Part shown: in pieces, positions 1 through 9,373 of the stretch
How the letters are laid out: the number at the start of each line of letters is the position of its first letter
Numbering within the stretch: position 1 is the first letter of the stretch
Assembly (NCBI RefSeq): GCF_001888185.1
Contig: NZ_CP016364.1
Location: 2,852,001-2,916,000 of the forward strand
Direction: 5' to 3'
Origin: Phaeobacter porticola
GTDB lineage: Bacteria > Pseudomonadota > Alphaproteobacteria > Rhodobacterales > Rhodobacteraceae
Length of the DNA: 64,000 nt
The notes under the pieces: generated by a model
The model's database searches: none
Told to the model about the DNA's origin: nothing
The model's input: only the letters and a program-made list of their open reading frames with translations
Made by a program: the position numbers and the translations under genes

Positions 1-114
1 TTTTCGCATATGACACATGCAATTTCAGCGATTGTCAGGGTCAATTCACATGACTAAGTGCCGTCCATCGCCGCAACGCGGTTCACTGAATTCAACCTCC
101 GAAAGGACGAGGAC

Positions 115-333
115 ATGGCTGCTTTTGACACCACCCGCCCCACCTATGGCACCAGCAGCCTGTTTGGCCGCTTTAGCGCCATGACCGCCAGCCTGCTGGC
201 GGCAATCGTCGACTGGAACGATGCCCGCGCGACCCGCCAGACCCTGGGTCAGCTGAACGACCGGGAACTGGCCGACATTGGCCTGTGCCGCGCAGACATC
301 GACCGTATTGCCGAGGGTAAGCCCGTCTTCTGA
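115..333 (+). CDS. DUF1127 (YjiS-like) small protein
   Basis: A 72-aa protein ending in the DUF1127 signature, with LNDRELADIGL followed by CRADIDRIAEG (about residues 49-67). These short basic proteins are common in Rhodobacteraceae; related ones in other bacteria have been tied to phosphate, carbon and RNA metabolism, but no function can be fixed here. The start at 115 is chosen because AAGGACGAGG lies just upstream; an in-frame ATG at 58 has no such site and would add 19 residues unlike the family. The gene stands alone and is followed by a strong hairpin terminator. Confidence 0.85.
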   Translation: MAAFDTTRPTYGTSSLFGRFSAMTASLLAAIVDWNDARATRQTLGQLNDRELADIGLCRADIDRIAEGKPVF

Positions 334-384
334 GATAGGCTGCTGTCCCGGCACCGCCGGGGGCTACAGATCACCTGACATATG

Positions 385-418
385 AAAAACGCCGCCTCCA
401 GACGGAGCGCGGCGTTTT
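385..418 (+). terminator. Rho-independent terminator after the DUF1127 gene
   Basis: Arms AAAACGCCGC and GCGGCGTTTT are perfectly complementary, and CTCC/GGAG inside the loop extends the stem. The T-run closes the hairpin. It sits about 50 bases after the DUF1127 stop. Confidence 0.85.
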
Positions 419-539
419 CTATAGGTCTGGTTTGCAGATCTGCGCCTAGGCGACACCCTGCTGCGTCGGACATGACTGCGCGACCGTTTTATGTCGGATG
501 CCCCCCAGCGCCCGACATCTGGCCCGCCAGCCTGCCCCC

Positions 540-884
540 CTACCGCAGCACAGGCCCGATCTTCTCGGCCAGGAACTGCGACACGGGATCCCGCTGCATC
601 ACAAATGCACCGGCTTTCTCCAGCCCGGTTCCTGCCCGCAGCTGATCGACACGGAAGTCGTAGCTGCCAAATCCCAGCGCCGCCATCAAGAACCCCTTGA
701 ACAGCAGAAACGCCGCGACAAACAAGATCAGTGACCGACCGGAAATCCGCGATTGCACCCGTCGCGGCGCGACGACGATCAACCCATCCGGGCCCACCTT
801 CGCAGTATAACCGCGCGACATGGCCCCGTGTTTGCGTTCCAATCGGTCAAGCCGAGCGTAGAAATTGTTACTCTGTTCACCCAT
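540..884 (-). CDS. Small single-pass membrane protein, unknown function
   Basis: A 114-aa protein (MGEQSNNFYARLDRLERKHG...). It has an N-terminal charged, probably helical segment, then a basic stretch, one hydrophobic helix (ILFVAAFLLFKGFLMAALGF, about residues 56-75) and a soluble C-terminus. The family is not recognised. The layout suggests an inner-membrane protein with a cytoplasmic N-terminal helix. The start at 884 is preferred over the upstream ATG at 917, which would add 11 residues; the ribosome site is weak in both cases. It lies downstream of prmA on the same strand, separated by about 100 bases, so co-transcription is possible. Confidence 0.6.
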   Translation of the reverse strand: MGEQSNNFYARLDRLERKHGAMSRGYTAKVGPDGLIVVAPRRVQSRISGRSLILFVAAFLLFKGFLMAALGFGSYDFRVDQLRAGTGLEKAGAFVMQRDPVSQFLAEKIGPVLR

Positions 885-989
885 ACCCAACACCCTGCAA
901 TGGCTCCCACCATCCACATCTTAATGTTTAGGTAGGGAATGGGACCATTTTGGGGCGGGTCGTTAAAATGCTCAACAAACTTGAACGAT

Positions 990-1862
990 TCAGCCCGTTT
1001 TCTGCAAAAGCAGCGTCGTCCAGTCACCAATCTCACTGCGCTGCACCAGATTGATGCCATTCTGTGCATAAACGCCCTGCACTTCATCGGCCTGTTCATT
1101 GAGAAGACCGGAGAGAATCGCATAGCCATCGCTGCGCAGATGGGCCGCTACATCCGGGGCCAATGCAACCAGAGGGCCCTTCAGGATATTGGCGAAGATC
1201 AGGTCATAGGGCGCGGCCTCGGCCAGGGCCGGGGCGTCAAAGCCCGCCGCTTCCAGACATTGCACACGGCCTTCCATGTCGTTGGCCTTCAGATTGGCCT
1301 CTGCCACGTCAACGGCAACCTGATCAATATCGCTGGCCAGAAGCTGCCCGTCCCAGACCCGCGCAGCCGCCATCGCCAGCACCGCTGTGCCGCAGCCGAT
1401 ATCGGCGACTTTTTCGCCGACGAAGCCATCTTCGATCAGCTTGTCCAGCGCCTTCAGGCAGCCCAGGGTGGTGCCGTGGTGACCCGTGCCAAAGGCCATC
1501 GCCGCCTCAATCAGAAGAGGAATGCGGTCGGCAGGCAGTTTGTCGGCATCATGGCTGCCATAGACAAAGAAACGACCGGCTTCGACCGGAGCCAATTCGC
1601 GGCGCACATGGGCAACCCAGTCGGTTTCCGGCAGTTCGGAGATCACAAAGGGCTGAGCATCGAACATGGTCGCCAGCAGCGCCAGACCGGCCTCATCCGG
1701 GGTCTCGGTGAAATAGCCGCCAACCTCCCACAGGCCGGAGCCGTCTTCGACCTCAAACACGCCAAGGCCGGTGGGCTCGGGCGTCAGACGCTCCATCGCC
1801 GCGCCAAGCGCTTCGGCGGGGGCTTTTCCGGTCAGGGTGGTCAGGGCGGTGAAGGTGGGCAT
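990..1862 (-). CDS. prmA: Ribosomal protein L11 methyltransferase
   Basis: PrmA uses S-adenosylmethionine to trimethylate ribosomal protein L11 in the cytoplasm. The 290-aa product has the family layout: an N-terminal L11-recognition domain (about 1-110), then a Rossmann methyltransferase domain with AMAFGTGHHGTT, the SAM-binding VADIGCGTAVLAMAA and the catalytic-region motif FANILKGPL. Length is normal for the family. The ATG at 1862 is preceded by CCGGAGACC, a good ribosome site. It lies about 100 bases downstream of the MFS gene on the same strand. Confidence 0.95.
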   Translation of the reverse strand: MPTFTALTTLTGKAPAEALGAAMERLTPEPTGLGVFEVEDGSGLWEVGGYFTETPDEAGLALLATMFDAQPFVISELPETDWVAHVRRELAPVEAGRFFVYGSHDADKLPADRIPLLIEAAMAFGTGHHGTTLGCLKALDKLIEDGFVGEKVADIGCGTAVLAMAAARVWDGQLLASDIDQVAVDVAEANLKANDMEGRVQCLEAAGFDAPALAEAAPYDLIFANILKGPLVALAPDVAAHLRSDGYAILSGLLNEQADEVQGVYAQNGINLVQRSEIGDWTTLLLQKTG

Positions 1863-1966
1863 GGCGGTCTCCGGGCAAAGGTTGCACAGCGCCTAGGCCC
1901 GTCGGCGGCGCAGGTCAAGAGCCGTGGCCGCGGCCCCGTATTGGGACAGGGCCAGCGGCCTGCGCG

Positions 1967-3202
1967 TTATTCTGCCGGGGCGGTGCCCTGCCATTTCGAA
2001 AATATGGTCTCATTGCCCGGTTCGGGGTGGCGCGGGATCAACAATGACAACGTCAGCGAGATCAGCGCCATACAGGCCGCCAGTGCAAAGACCGCAGCCG
2101 GAGAAACCACCCACAGCAAGCCCAGCGTCACCGGCAGCACCACGGCGGCAATATGATTGATGGTGAAGGCCACGGCAGCTGTCGGCGCAATGTCCGACGG
2201 GTCGGCGATTTTCTGGAAATAGGTTTTCAGCGCCAGTGCCAGACCGAACAGGATATGATCCACCACATAGAGCGTGCCTGCCAGCACCACGCCCCAGCTG
2301 AACCAATAGAGCCCGCCGTAAGCAGCAAAGACCAGCGCAAGCCCGGTGTATTCAAAGATTAGCGTCCGGCGTTCACCAAAGCGGGCCACAGCACGCCCAA
2401 GCAGCGGTGCGGCGATCATGTTGATCATCAGGTTGATCAGATAAAGACTGGTCAGCTCATGCACCGCAAAGCCGAATTTCTCCACCATCATGAAGCCTGC
2501 AAAGACCACGAAGATCTGCCGCCGCGCACCGGCCATGAACTGCAACGCATAATAGAGCCAATAGCGGCGGCGCAGGATCAGGCGTTTGGTCTGTGGATGC
2601 GGGGCATCGAATTGCGGATAGGCCAGCAGGCAGAAGATCGCCAGAACCGTGGTGGTGCCCCCTGCCAGCAGGAAGACAATATTATAGGTGAGGCCCAGCG
2701 GTTCCCACAGCAGCGCGATCAGGCTGTAGACCACCAGCGTTGCCGCCGATCCCGCCGCCACCAGCCAGCCCAGGATCTGCGGCGCGCGCAGCTTTGGCAG
2801 CCATTGCAATTGCAGCGATTGGTTGACCGTCTCATAGTAATGAAACCCGATGGAGCTGAGCAGCGTGATCGTGAGCAGCCCGCCAAGGCTGGGGAACCAG
2901 GCGGTGACGGCCGTGGCCACGCCCAGCATCATCAAGGAGACCAGCCCCAGCACCTGTTCGCGCACAAACAGGATCACCGCAATCACACCAATGGCCAGAA
3001 ATCCCGGAATCTCGCGCACCGTATGCAGCAGGCCAATGTCTGCCCCGTCGAAATTTGCAGCCTCAATGACGAAATTGTTCAGCAGCGCGCTCCAGGTGTT
3101 GAAGGCGATGGGCATGGTCAGAGCCATCACAAACAACAGCGTCGTGGGGCGGCGCCAGAGCGGCAGGGAAGCGGCGGCTTCGGTGGGGACAGGTTTGAAC
3201 AT
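1967..3202 (-). CDS. Major facilitator superfamily transporter
   Basis: A 411-aa hydrophobic protein with about twelve predicted membrane segments, starting near residue 23 (TTLLFVMALTMPIAFNTWSALLNNF). It carries MFS-like cytoplasmic loops rich in Arg and Lys between helices (for example TKRLILRRRYW mid-protein and ARFGERRT later). The substrate cannot be read from the sequence. The start at 3202 (MFKPVPTEAA) is favoured because the preceding in-frame residues are hydrophilic and lack family character; an ATG at 3259 is the alternative. The gene is divergent from the sulfur transporter gene at 3333, so the space between them probably holds both promoters. Confidence 0.8.
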   Translation of the reverse strand: MFKPVPTEAAASLPLWRRPTTLLFVMALTMPIAFNTWSALLNNFVIEAANFDGADIGLLHTVREIPGFLAIGVIAVILFVREQVLGLVSLMMLGVATAVTAWFPSLGGLLTITLLSSIGFHYYETVNQSLQLQWLPKLRAPQILGWLVAAGSAATLVVYSLIALLWEPLGLTYNIVFLLAGGTTTVLAIFCLLAYPQFDAPHPQTKRLILRRRYWLYYALQFMAGARRQIFVVFAGFMMVEKFGFAVHELTSLYLINLMINMIAAPLLGRAVARFGERRTLIFEYTGLALVFAAYGGLYWFSWGVVLAGTLYVVDHILFGLALALKTYFQKIADPSDIAPTAAVAFTINHIAAVVLPVTLGLLWVVSPAAVFALAACMALISLTLSLLIPRHPEPGNETIFSKWQGTAPAE

Positions 3203-3332
3203 GCTCCAGCAGATACGCCCATCCGGCACATCAGGCGAGAGAAAAAGCGCGCCGCACATCTGATCTGCATCAATGCACGGAGCAGCTCGGCCTCATATTC
3301 AGATTTCCGAATGATAACGAGAGGCTGATGCG

Positions 3333-4397
3333 ATGCCGGAACTGGTTGAGATCATGGACTGGGCAGGCGAGCCGGCGACAGCGGCGTTGCTAGGCCTGCT
3401 GACCGGGGGGATCTTTGGTGTCGCGGCGCAGCGGTCGCGGTTTTGCCTGCGGGCGGCAACCGTGGAATTTGCCCGTGGCCATCTGGGAAACCGGGTGGCG
3501 GTCTGGCTTCTGACCTTTTCCACCGCGCTGGTCTGGGTGCAGGCCGGGCGGCTGCTGGGCTGGATTGACACCGATGAGGCGCGGATGATGGCGGTGCCCG
3601 GCAGTTGGTCGGGGGCCATCATCGGCGGGCTGATCTTTGGCGTTGGTATGGTGCTGGCGCGGGGCTGTTCGGGGCGGCTTTTGGTGCTGGCGGCGACCGG
3701 CAATCTGCGCAGCGTGGTCTCCGGGCTGATTTTTGCGGTGGTCGCACAAATGAGCCTCGCCGGGTATCTGGCACCGCTGCGCGATTATCTGGCCGGTCTC
3801 TGGATCACCCCCGGCGGGCGCAATCTGGATCTGCTGACAGCGCTGAGCCTGCCGGATTGGTCCGGGTTGGCGTTGGGGCTGGGCATGGCCGCTCTCGCGC
3901 TTGGGGTCGCGTTGCACAACCGCATCGGGGCGGCGCGGCTGATCTTTGCCTCTGGTGTCGGCTTTGCGGTGGCGCTTGGCTGGGCGCTGACATCGGCGCT
4001 GGCACAGGTGGCCTTTGATCCGGTGCAGATCGAAAGCGTGACCTTTACTGGCCCTTCGGCGCGTATGTTGATGTTCTTTCTGGATCGCGCCTCGGTGCTG
4101 GAATTTGATATCGGGCTGGTGGCCGGGGTGTTTGGTGGCGCGATGCTGGCGGCGGCTTTGGCGGGCAAGATGCGCATTCAGGCCTTCGATGGGGCGGCAA
4201 CCATGCGCAAGGCAATGATCGGCGCGGCGCTGATGGGATTTGGCGGGATGCTGGCCGGCGGCTGTGCCATCGGGGCTGGCGTTACCGGGGGATCAATCTT
4301 CGCGGGCACCGCCTGGCTGGCGCTGTTTTCGATGTGGGTCGGGGCGGTGCTGACAGATCTGCTGGTGGACCAGCGCGGCGTGACGGCACCCGCTTAG
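3333..4397 (+). CDS. YeeE/YedE-family (DUF395) sulfur-compound transporter
   Basis: A 354-aa integral membrane protein made of two repeats. Each repeat carries conserved small-residue loops with cysteines: RSRFCLRAA (about residue 38), ARGCSGRLL (about 112) and AGGCAIGAGVTGGS (about 312). In the family these loop cysteines line the pore of thiosulfate transporters such as TsuA, so uptake of thiosulfate or a related sulfur anion is the likely role. No partner (TusA-like, rhodanese) is adjacent, so the substrate is inferred from family only. ATG 3333 follows GAGAGGCTGATGCG, a plausible ribosome site. It ends convergently with priA, 58 bases away. Confidence 0.88.
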   Translation: MPELVEIMDWAGEPATAALLGLLTGGIFGVAAQRSRFCLRAATVEFARGHLGNRVAVWLLTFSTALVWVQAGRLLGWIDTDEARMMAVPGSWSGAIIGGLIFGVGMVLARGCSGRLLVLAATGNLRSVVSGLIFAVVAQMSLAGYLAPLRDYLAGLWITPGGRNLDLLTALSLPDWSGLALGLGMAALALGVALHNRIGAARLIFASGVGFAVALGWALTSALAQVAFDPVQIESVTFTGPSARMLMFFLDRASVLEFDIGLVAGVFGGAMLAAALAGKMRIQAFDGAATMRKAMIGAALMGFGGMLAGGCAIGAGVTGGSIFAGTAWLALFSMWVGAVLTDLLVDQRGVTAPA

Positions 4398-4455
4398 ACA
4401 GGTCGGGCGCCAAACCCCTGCGGTGATTTATCTGTCCTGTCTTTTCTACCGGGCT

Positions 4456-6651
4456 TCAGAAGAAATTCTGCGGATCAATATCGACCGACAGACGCAGATC
4501 CCCCTTGAGACGCGCCGGTTTGATCCAGCGGGCAATGGCGTCTTGCAGGGGTGTGCCCTTACTGGCCTTGATCAACAGTCGCACCCGGTGGCGACCGCGG
4601 ATGCGGGCAATTGGCGCCGGGGCCGGGCCAAAGACCTGCGCGCCGATCTGGCGCAACGGCCCATCGTTGCGCGCAAGGGCCATCCCCAGATCCATAACCG
4701 CAGGCAGCTCCGGCCCGGACAGCACGATACCTGCCATGCGCCCATAAGGCGGCACGCCTGCGGCCTGGCGTTCGGCGGCTTCAGCGCGCCAGAAGGCTTC
4801 CTCATCCCCCGACAGAATTGCGCGAATGACCGGGTGTTCCGGCTGGAAGGTCTGCATCAGCGCCTCGCCCGGTTTATCGGCCCGCCCGGCCCGCCCTGCG
4901 ACCTGCCGCATCAGCTGAAAGGTGCGCTCTGCCGCGCGCAGGTCGGACCCTTGCAGGCCAAGATCCGCGTCGATCACACCAACCAGTGTGAGCAGGGGGA
5001 AGTTATGCCCCTTGGCCACCAGCTGGGTGCCAAGGATAATGTCAGCCTCGCCTGCGGCGATCTCCTCGATCCGTTGTTTCAGGGCGCGGGCTGAGGCAAA
5101 GAGGTCAGACGACAGCACCGCAATTCGGGCCTCTGGGAACAGCGCGGCAGTTTCCTCACCCAGCCGTTCGATGCCGGGACCGACGGGGGCCATCTTGCCC
5201 TCGACCTGACAGGTCGGGCAGGCGTCCGGTACCGGTTTGGTCTCGCCGCATTGGTGGCACATCAGCCGTTTCATGAAGCGGTGTTCGACCATGCGGGAAT
5301 CGCAGTGGTCGCAGGTCACATGGCCGCCGCAGGCGCGGCAGATGGTGACGGGCGCAAAGCCCCGGCGATTGAGAAACAGCAGCGATTGTTCACCCCGTTC
5401 GATCCGCGCAGTCATCGCCTGCTTCAGTGTTGGCGAGATCCAGGTCGACGCGGGAAGTTTTTCCGCACGCATATCAATCGCGCGCATCTCTGGCAGAACG
5501 GCCGACCCAAATCGTGCTGCGAGATTGAGCCGTTTGTATTTGCCCGCCTCAGCATTGGCCCAGGTTTCCAAGCTGGGCGTTGCTGAGGCCAACACCACCT
5601 GCGCCGAACACATCGCTGCGCGCAGCACCGCCATATCGCGGGCATTATAACAGACGCCTTCGTCCTGTTTGTAGGAGGTGTCATGTTCCTCATCCACGAT
5701 GATGAGGCCGAGATTCTGATAGGGCAGGAACAGGGCCGAGCGCGCGCCGATCACCAGCTGCGCCTTGCCTTGCCCGACCATGCGCCAGACCCGGCGGCGT
5801 TCGGTCATGGTCGCGCCGGAGTGCCATTCCGCGGGCGTCGCACCAAAGCGCTGTTCGACCCGTTTCAGAAATTCTGCCGTGAGCGCGATTTCCGGCAACA
5901 GCACCAGCGCCTGACGCCCTGCACGCAAGGTGGCGGCGACCGCCTCCAGATAGACCTCGGTCTTGCCCGAACCCGTCACGCCTTTCAGGAGGGTGGTGCC
6001 ATAGCGGCCACCGGCAACCGCCTCGCCCAGAGTGTTGGCCGCGGCGGCCTGATCCTCGGTCAGGGTCTTGCCGGGGAGATCCGGGTCCAGTCGGGGATAG
6101 GGCAGATCACGGGGGGCTTCTTCCTCGCGCAGGGCGCCTTGTTTCACCAGTCCTTTGACCACCGAAGAGGTAACGCCTGCCAGATCGGCCAGTTCCTTGG
6201 CGGTGAAGGCCAGGCCGCCGAATTCCTCCACTGCGGCAAGGACACGGGTGCGGGCATCGGTCATGCGATCTGGCAGCCCACTGCCCAGCCGCAGCACCTT
6301 GCGCATGGAGACGGGATCCGACAGGCCCGGCGCGCGGGTGGCCAGCCGCAGCATCGCCGGCAGAGGGGTCAGCGTGTAGTCGGCAGATTTGCTCAGGAAC
6401 TGGCGCATCTCATCGCGCATCGGGGCCACATCCAGCACCCGATTCACCGGGCGCAGTTTGGCCGAATCGAAGTCACCCGCCCCCGGCCCCCAGATCACCC
6501 CGAGGACACGGCGCGGGCCCAGCGGCACCTCGACATAGGCACCCAGATGACAGCCGCCTTCGGGGGCGCGGTAGTCCAGAACGCGGTCCAGCGGCTGTGT
6601 TGTCAGCACGCCAACCCGTTCGCCTTCGTTGAAAAATGCCTGCTCCTGCAC
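4456..6651 (-). CDS. priA: Primosomal protein N' (replication restart helicase)
   Basis: PriA is the 3'-5' helicase that reloads the replisome at stalled forks. Visible landmarks: an N-terminal DNA-binding domain, Walker A GVTGSGKT, Walker B/DEAH-type DEEH followed by DTSYKQ, and an eight-cysteine zinc region (CRACGGHVTCDHC ... CHQCGETKPVPDACPTC). Helicase C-terminal motifs (LGTQLVAKGHNFP, RAAERTFQLMRQVAGRAGR) follow. A GTG at 6651, with AGAGG eight bases upstream, gives a 731-aa protein of normal length. The ATG at 6723 would add 24 non-conserved residues, so the GTG is preferred. Confidence 0.93.
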   Translation of the reverse strand: MQEQAFFNEGERVGVLTTQPLDRVLDYRAPEGGCHLGAYVEVPLGPRRVLGVIWGPGAGDFDSAKLRPVNRVLDVAPMRDEMRQFLSKSADYTLTPLPAMLRLATRAPGLSDPVSMRKVLRLGSGLPDRMTDARTRVLAAVEEFGGLAFTAKELADLAGVTSSVVKGLVKQGALREEEAPRDLPYPRLDPDLPGKTLTEDQAAAANTLGEAVAGGRYGTTLLKGVTGSGKTEVYLEAVAATLRAGRQALVLLPEIALTAEFLKRVEQRFGATPAEWHSGATMTERRRVWRMVGQGKAQLVIGARSALFLPYQNLGLIIVDEEHDTSYKQDEGVCYNARDMAVLRAAMCSAQVVLASATPSLETWANAEAGKYKRLNLAARFGSAVLPEMRAIDMRAEKLPASTWISPTLKQAMTARIERGEQSLLFLNRRGFAPVTICRACGGHVTCDHCDSRMVEHRFMKRLMCHQCGETKPVPDACPTCQVEGKMAPVGPGIERLGEETAALFPEARIAVLSSDLFASARALKQRIEEIAAGEADIILGTQLVAKGHNFPLLTLVGVIDADLGLQGSDLRAAERTFQLMRQVAGRAGRADKPGEALMQTFQPEHPVIRAILSGDEEAFWRAEAAERQAAGVPPYGRMAGIVLSGPELPAVMDLGMALARNDGPLRQIGAQVFGPAPAPIARIRGRHRVRLLIKASKGTPLQDAIARWIKPARLKGDLRLSVDIDPQNFF

Positions 6652-6799
6652 GCGGTCTGCCTCTTTTGCCCGGTGGGGATGATGACCCCCAAAGCGATGC
6701 CCTGCAATCGACGCCGGGCGCACGGGGGGTTTTTAAAGCCCGTCCCATCAGGTAAAGGCTAGCGCAATCAAGGCCAACCCATCCAGAGGACCCTAGCCG

Positions 6800-7453
6800 A
6801 TGAAATTTTTTGTAGACACCGCCGAAATCGATGCCATTGCCGAGCTGAACGATCTGGGCATGGTGGATGGTGTGACCACCAACCCGTCGCTGATCAAGAA
6901 ATCCGGTCGTGATATCATCGAAGTGACCAAAGAAATCTGTGATCTGGTCGATGGTCCGGTCTCTGCCGAGGTGACCGCAACCGACGCCGAGACCATGATC
7001 GCCGAAGGCCGCAAGCTGGTTGAGATCGCCGAAAACATCGCCGTCAAAGTGCCGCTGACCTGGGACGGTCTGAAGGCCTGCAAAACCCTGACCGACGATG
7101 GCCATATGGTGAATGTGACCCTGTGCTTCTCTGCCAATCAGGCGCTTCTGGCGGCCAAGGCTGGCGCGACCTTCATCTCCCCCTTCATTGGCCGTCTGGA
7201 CGATATAAACCTGGATGGCATGGATCTGATCGCGGACATCCGCACCATCTATGACAACTACGGGTTTGAGACCGAGATCCTCGCCGCCTCTATCCGCAGC
7301 GCCAACCACGTGCTGGAAAGCGCGCGCATCGGTGCTGATGTGATCACCGCGCCGCCCGCCGTGATCAAAGGCATGATCAACCACCCGCTGACCGACAAGG
7401 GTCTGGATGCCTTCCTCGCCGACATCAAGGCCGCGAACATCAAGATTCTGTAA
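6800..7453 (+). CDS. tal: Transaldolase, small TalC/Fsa-type
   Basis: The 217-aa length and GVTTNPSLI / AVKVPLT / [11 protein letters not shown] motifs place this in the small transaldolase / fructose-6-phosphate aldolase group. Lys83 in AVKVPLT is the Schiff-base lysine. In true F6P aldolase (FsaA) the position in the SPF motif is Tyr, while transaldolases have Phe as here. This favours transfer of dihydroxyacetone units in the pentose phosphate pathway over free aldolase activity. Cytoplasmic. The ribosome site AGAGGA lies about 12 bases upstream. It is monocistronic, with a GC-rich hairpin and T-run downstream. Confidence 0.93.
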   Translation: MKFFVDTAEIDAIAELNDLGMVDGVTTNPSLIKKSGRDIIEVTKEICDLVDGPVSAEVTATDAETMIAEGRKLVEIAENIAVKVPLTWDGLKACKTLTDDGHMVNVTLCFSANQALLAAKAGATFISPFIGRLDDINLDGMDLIADIRTIYDNYGFETEILAASIRSANHVLESARIGADVITAPPAVIKGMINHPLTDKGLDAFLADIKAANIKIL

Positions 7454-7481
7454 GCCGCAGGGCACCGGACAGGTTTCAGGA

Positions 7482-7509
7482 GGGGCGGCCCGGCGGGCGG
7501 CCCCTTTTT
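7482..7509 (+). terminator. Probable terminator after transaldolase gene
   Basis: GGGGCGGCC pairs with GGCGGCCCC with one internal G-G mismatch, followed by TTTTT. It begins 29 bases after the stop codon. Confidence 0.7.
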
Positions 7510-7636
7510 CGTTGACTGAGGCCCTCTCCCCGGTACAGGCGACGGTGCGCCGGTGGCGGGGAATTTTTTGCCACCCCTGCGCGAAACCCGTGTTATAACA
7601 CCGTCAAAACCCATCAGAGGTCACAAAGAGCAGAAC

Positions 7637-8344
7637 ATGAGCACGACGGCAGAACTGGAAGACAATTTGCGCCAGGCGATCCTGGCCAAACCCGACGCCC
7701 TATTGGAAGATCAAAGCGTGATGAGCGCGCTGGTTAGCGCCAATGAGCGCGCGATGGGGTCCAATATTGTGGACCTGCGCGGCATCGCGATGGAGCGGAT
7801 GGAGGCCCGGCTGGACCGGCTGGAGGACACCCATCGCTCTGTAATTGCCGCAGCTTATGAAAATCTTGCCGGGACCAATCAGATCCACCGTGCTGTGTTG
7901 CGGCTGCTGGATCCGATGGATTTTGAGAGCTATCTCGGCAACCTCGGTGGTGAGCTGGCGGAGATCTTGCGGGTGGATGCGGTGACGCTGGTGCTGGAAT
8001 CGGCGCAGCCCGAACAGGATGCTGCCGTGCAGCGCATGGATCAGGTGCTAAAGGTGGTCGAGCCGGGCTTTGTGGAGCAATATATCAATTCACAGCGCAG
8101 TGGCCCCGATCGTCAGGTCACCCTGCGCCAGATGCAGTCTGGCAATGCCCGCACCCATGGGGCTAAGGCTGATTTCATCCGGTCCGAGGCCTGTCTGAAA
8201 CTGGAACTGGGCGAAGGCCGCCTGCCCGGTCTGCTGGTTCTGGGGTCCGAGGACCCGCATCAGTTCACCCCGCAGCATGGCACCGATCTGCTGGCGTTTT
8301 TTGCCGGCGTCTTTGAGCGGTCGATGCGCCACTGGTTGTCGTGA
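7637..8344 (+). CDS. DUF484 family protein
   Basis: A 235-aa cytoplasmic protein of the DUF484 family, which has a GAF-like fold and is often found directly upstream of xerC. Residues 1-75 form a charged helical segment (LEDNLRQAILAKPDALLEDQSVMSAL, then MERMEARLDRLEDTH). The remainder matches the GAF-like part (YLGNLGGELAEILRVDAVTLVLES ... LPGLLVLGSEDPHQFTPQHGTDLLAFFAGVFER). The biochemical role is unknown. The start at 7637 (MSTTAELEDNL) is chosen over the ORF start 28 codons upstream, which runs through non-conserved sequence. Its stop overlaps the GTG start of xerC (GTGA), implying translational coupling. Confidence 0.88.
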   Translation: MSTTAELEDNLRQAILAKPDALLEDQSVMSALVSANERAMGSNIVDLRGIAMERMEARLDRLEDTHRSVIAAAYENLAGTNQIHRAVLRLLDPMDFESYLGNLGGELAEILRVDAVTLVLESAQPEQDAAVQRMDQVLKVVEPGFVEQYINSQRSGPDRQVTLRQMQSGNARTHGAKADFIRSEACLKLELGEGRLPGLLVLGSEDPHQFTPQHGTDLLAFFAGVFERSMRHWLS

Positions 8345-9276
8345 CGACACCAGCCACAACGCTGATCTCCCCGGCCTGCCGGGACTCGCTGGAGCAGTGG
8401 CTGGCTGGTCTGGCCGCGCTTCAGGGGGCAGCTGAGAACACCGTCACCGCCTATCGCGGCGATGTGGTGGAGTTTCTCGCATTTATGACCCAGCATTTTG
8501 GCGGCCCGCAGGGGCTGGGGGCGCTGGCGGAGATTTCCACCGGTGATATGCGCGCCTGGATGGCGGCCACCCGCGCCACAGGCACCGGGGCGCGGTCATT
8601 GGCGCGCAAGCTATCGGCGGTCAAAAGTTTTTATACCTGGCTGGCTGAACGGCAGGGGTTTGAGCCCACGGCCGTCTTGTCGGCGCGCAGTCCCAAGTTT
8701 CAGAAAAAACTGCCCCGCCCGCTGGCGCAGGATGCCGCGCGGGCGGTGATCGAGACGGTGGAGTTTCAGTCCACCACCGATTGGGTGGCAGCGCGCGATG
8801 TGGCGGTGGTGACTCTGCTCTACGGCTGTGGCTTGCGAATCTCCGAAGCACTGGGGCTGACTGGGGCAGACGCGCCGCTGCCGGCGGTGCTGCGGATCAC
8901 CGGCAAGGGCGGCAAGGAACGGATCGTGCCGGTGCTGCCCACCGCGCGCGCGGCGGTGGATCGGTATCTGCGGCTCTGCCCGCATCCGCAGGAGCGGGAC
9001 GCACCGTTGTTTCGCGGTGTCCGTGGCGGGGCGCTGAATGCGCGGCTTATTCGCAGCGCCATGGCACAGGCGCGCGCCCAGCTGGGACTGCCTGCAAGTG
9101 CCACACCACATGCGTTGCGCCACAGCTTTGCCACCCATCTGCTGGAAGCAGGCGGCGATCTGCGCGCCATCCAGGAACTACTCGGCCATGCCTCGCTGTC
9201 GACAACGCAGGCCTATACGGCAGTGGACACAGCGCATCTGATGGATGTCTACAATCGCGCCCATCCAAAAGCGTAA
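8341..9276 (+). CDS. xerC: Tyrosine recombinase XerC
   Basis: XerC, with XerD, resolves chromosome dimers at dif during division. The 311-aa protein has an N-terminal SAM-like core-binding domain (residues about 14-110: WLAGLAALQGAAENTVTAYRGDV) and the C-terminal catalytic domain. The active-site set is visible: Arg in YGCGLRISEAL, Lys in TGKGGKERIVP, HALRHSFATHLL (His and Arg), the His in LGHASLSTTQ, and Tyr in AYTAVD. The GTG start overlaps the DUF484 stop, as in the usual DUF484-xerC pair. It is unlikely to be a mobile-element integrase given this context and its length. Confidence 0.93.
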   Translation: MTTPATTLISPACRDSLEQWLAGLAALQGAAENTVTAYRGDVVEFLAFMTQHFGGPQGLGALAEISTGDMRAWMAATRATGTGARSLARKLSAVKSFYTWLAERQGFEPTAVLSARSPKFQKKLPRPLAQDAARAVIETVEFQSTTDWVAARDVAVVTLLYGCGLRISEALGLTGADAPLPAVLRITGKGGKERIVPVLPTARAAVDRYLRLCPHPQERDAPLFRGVRGGALNARLIRSAMAQARAQLGLPASATPHALRHSFATHLLEAGGDLRAIQELLGHASLSTTQAYTAVDTAHLMDVYNRAHPKA

Positions 9277-9373
9277 GACCTGCGCAAAATGCGCGATCAA
9301 CGGGCAGAGTTTAACCCCGCGGTAAGAGCGATGCACGAAATTACTGGCGTCAAATCCAGAAGGACCCCCAGTG

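Noticed and set aside
939-2156. A 405-codon plus-strand frame
   Set aside because: Covers prmA and the end of the MFS gene in antisense; no family resemblance.
8341-9276. Phage or island integrase
   Set aside because: DUF484 coupling and length point to chromosomal XerC; no att repeats or tRNA are seen.
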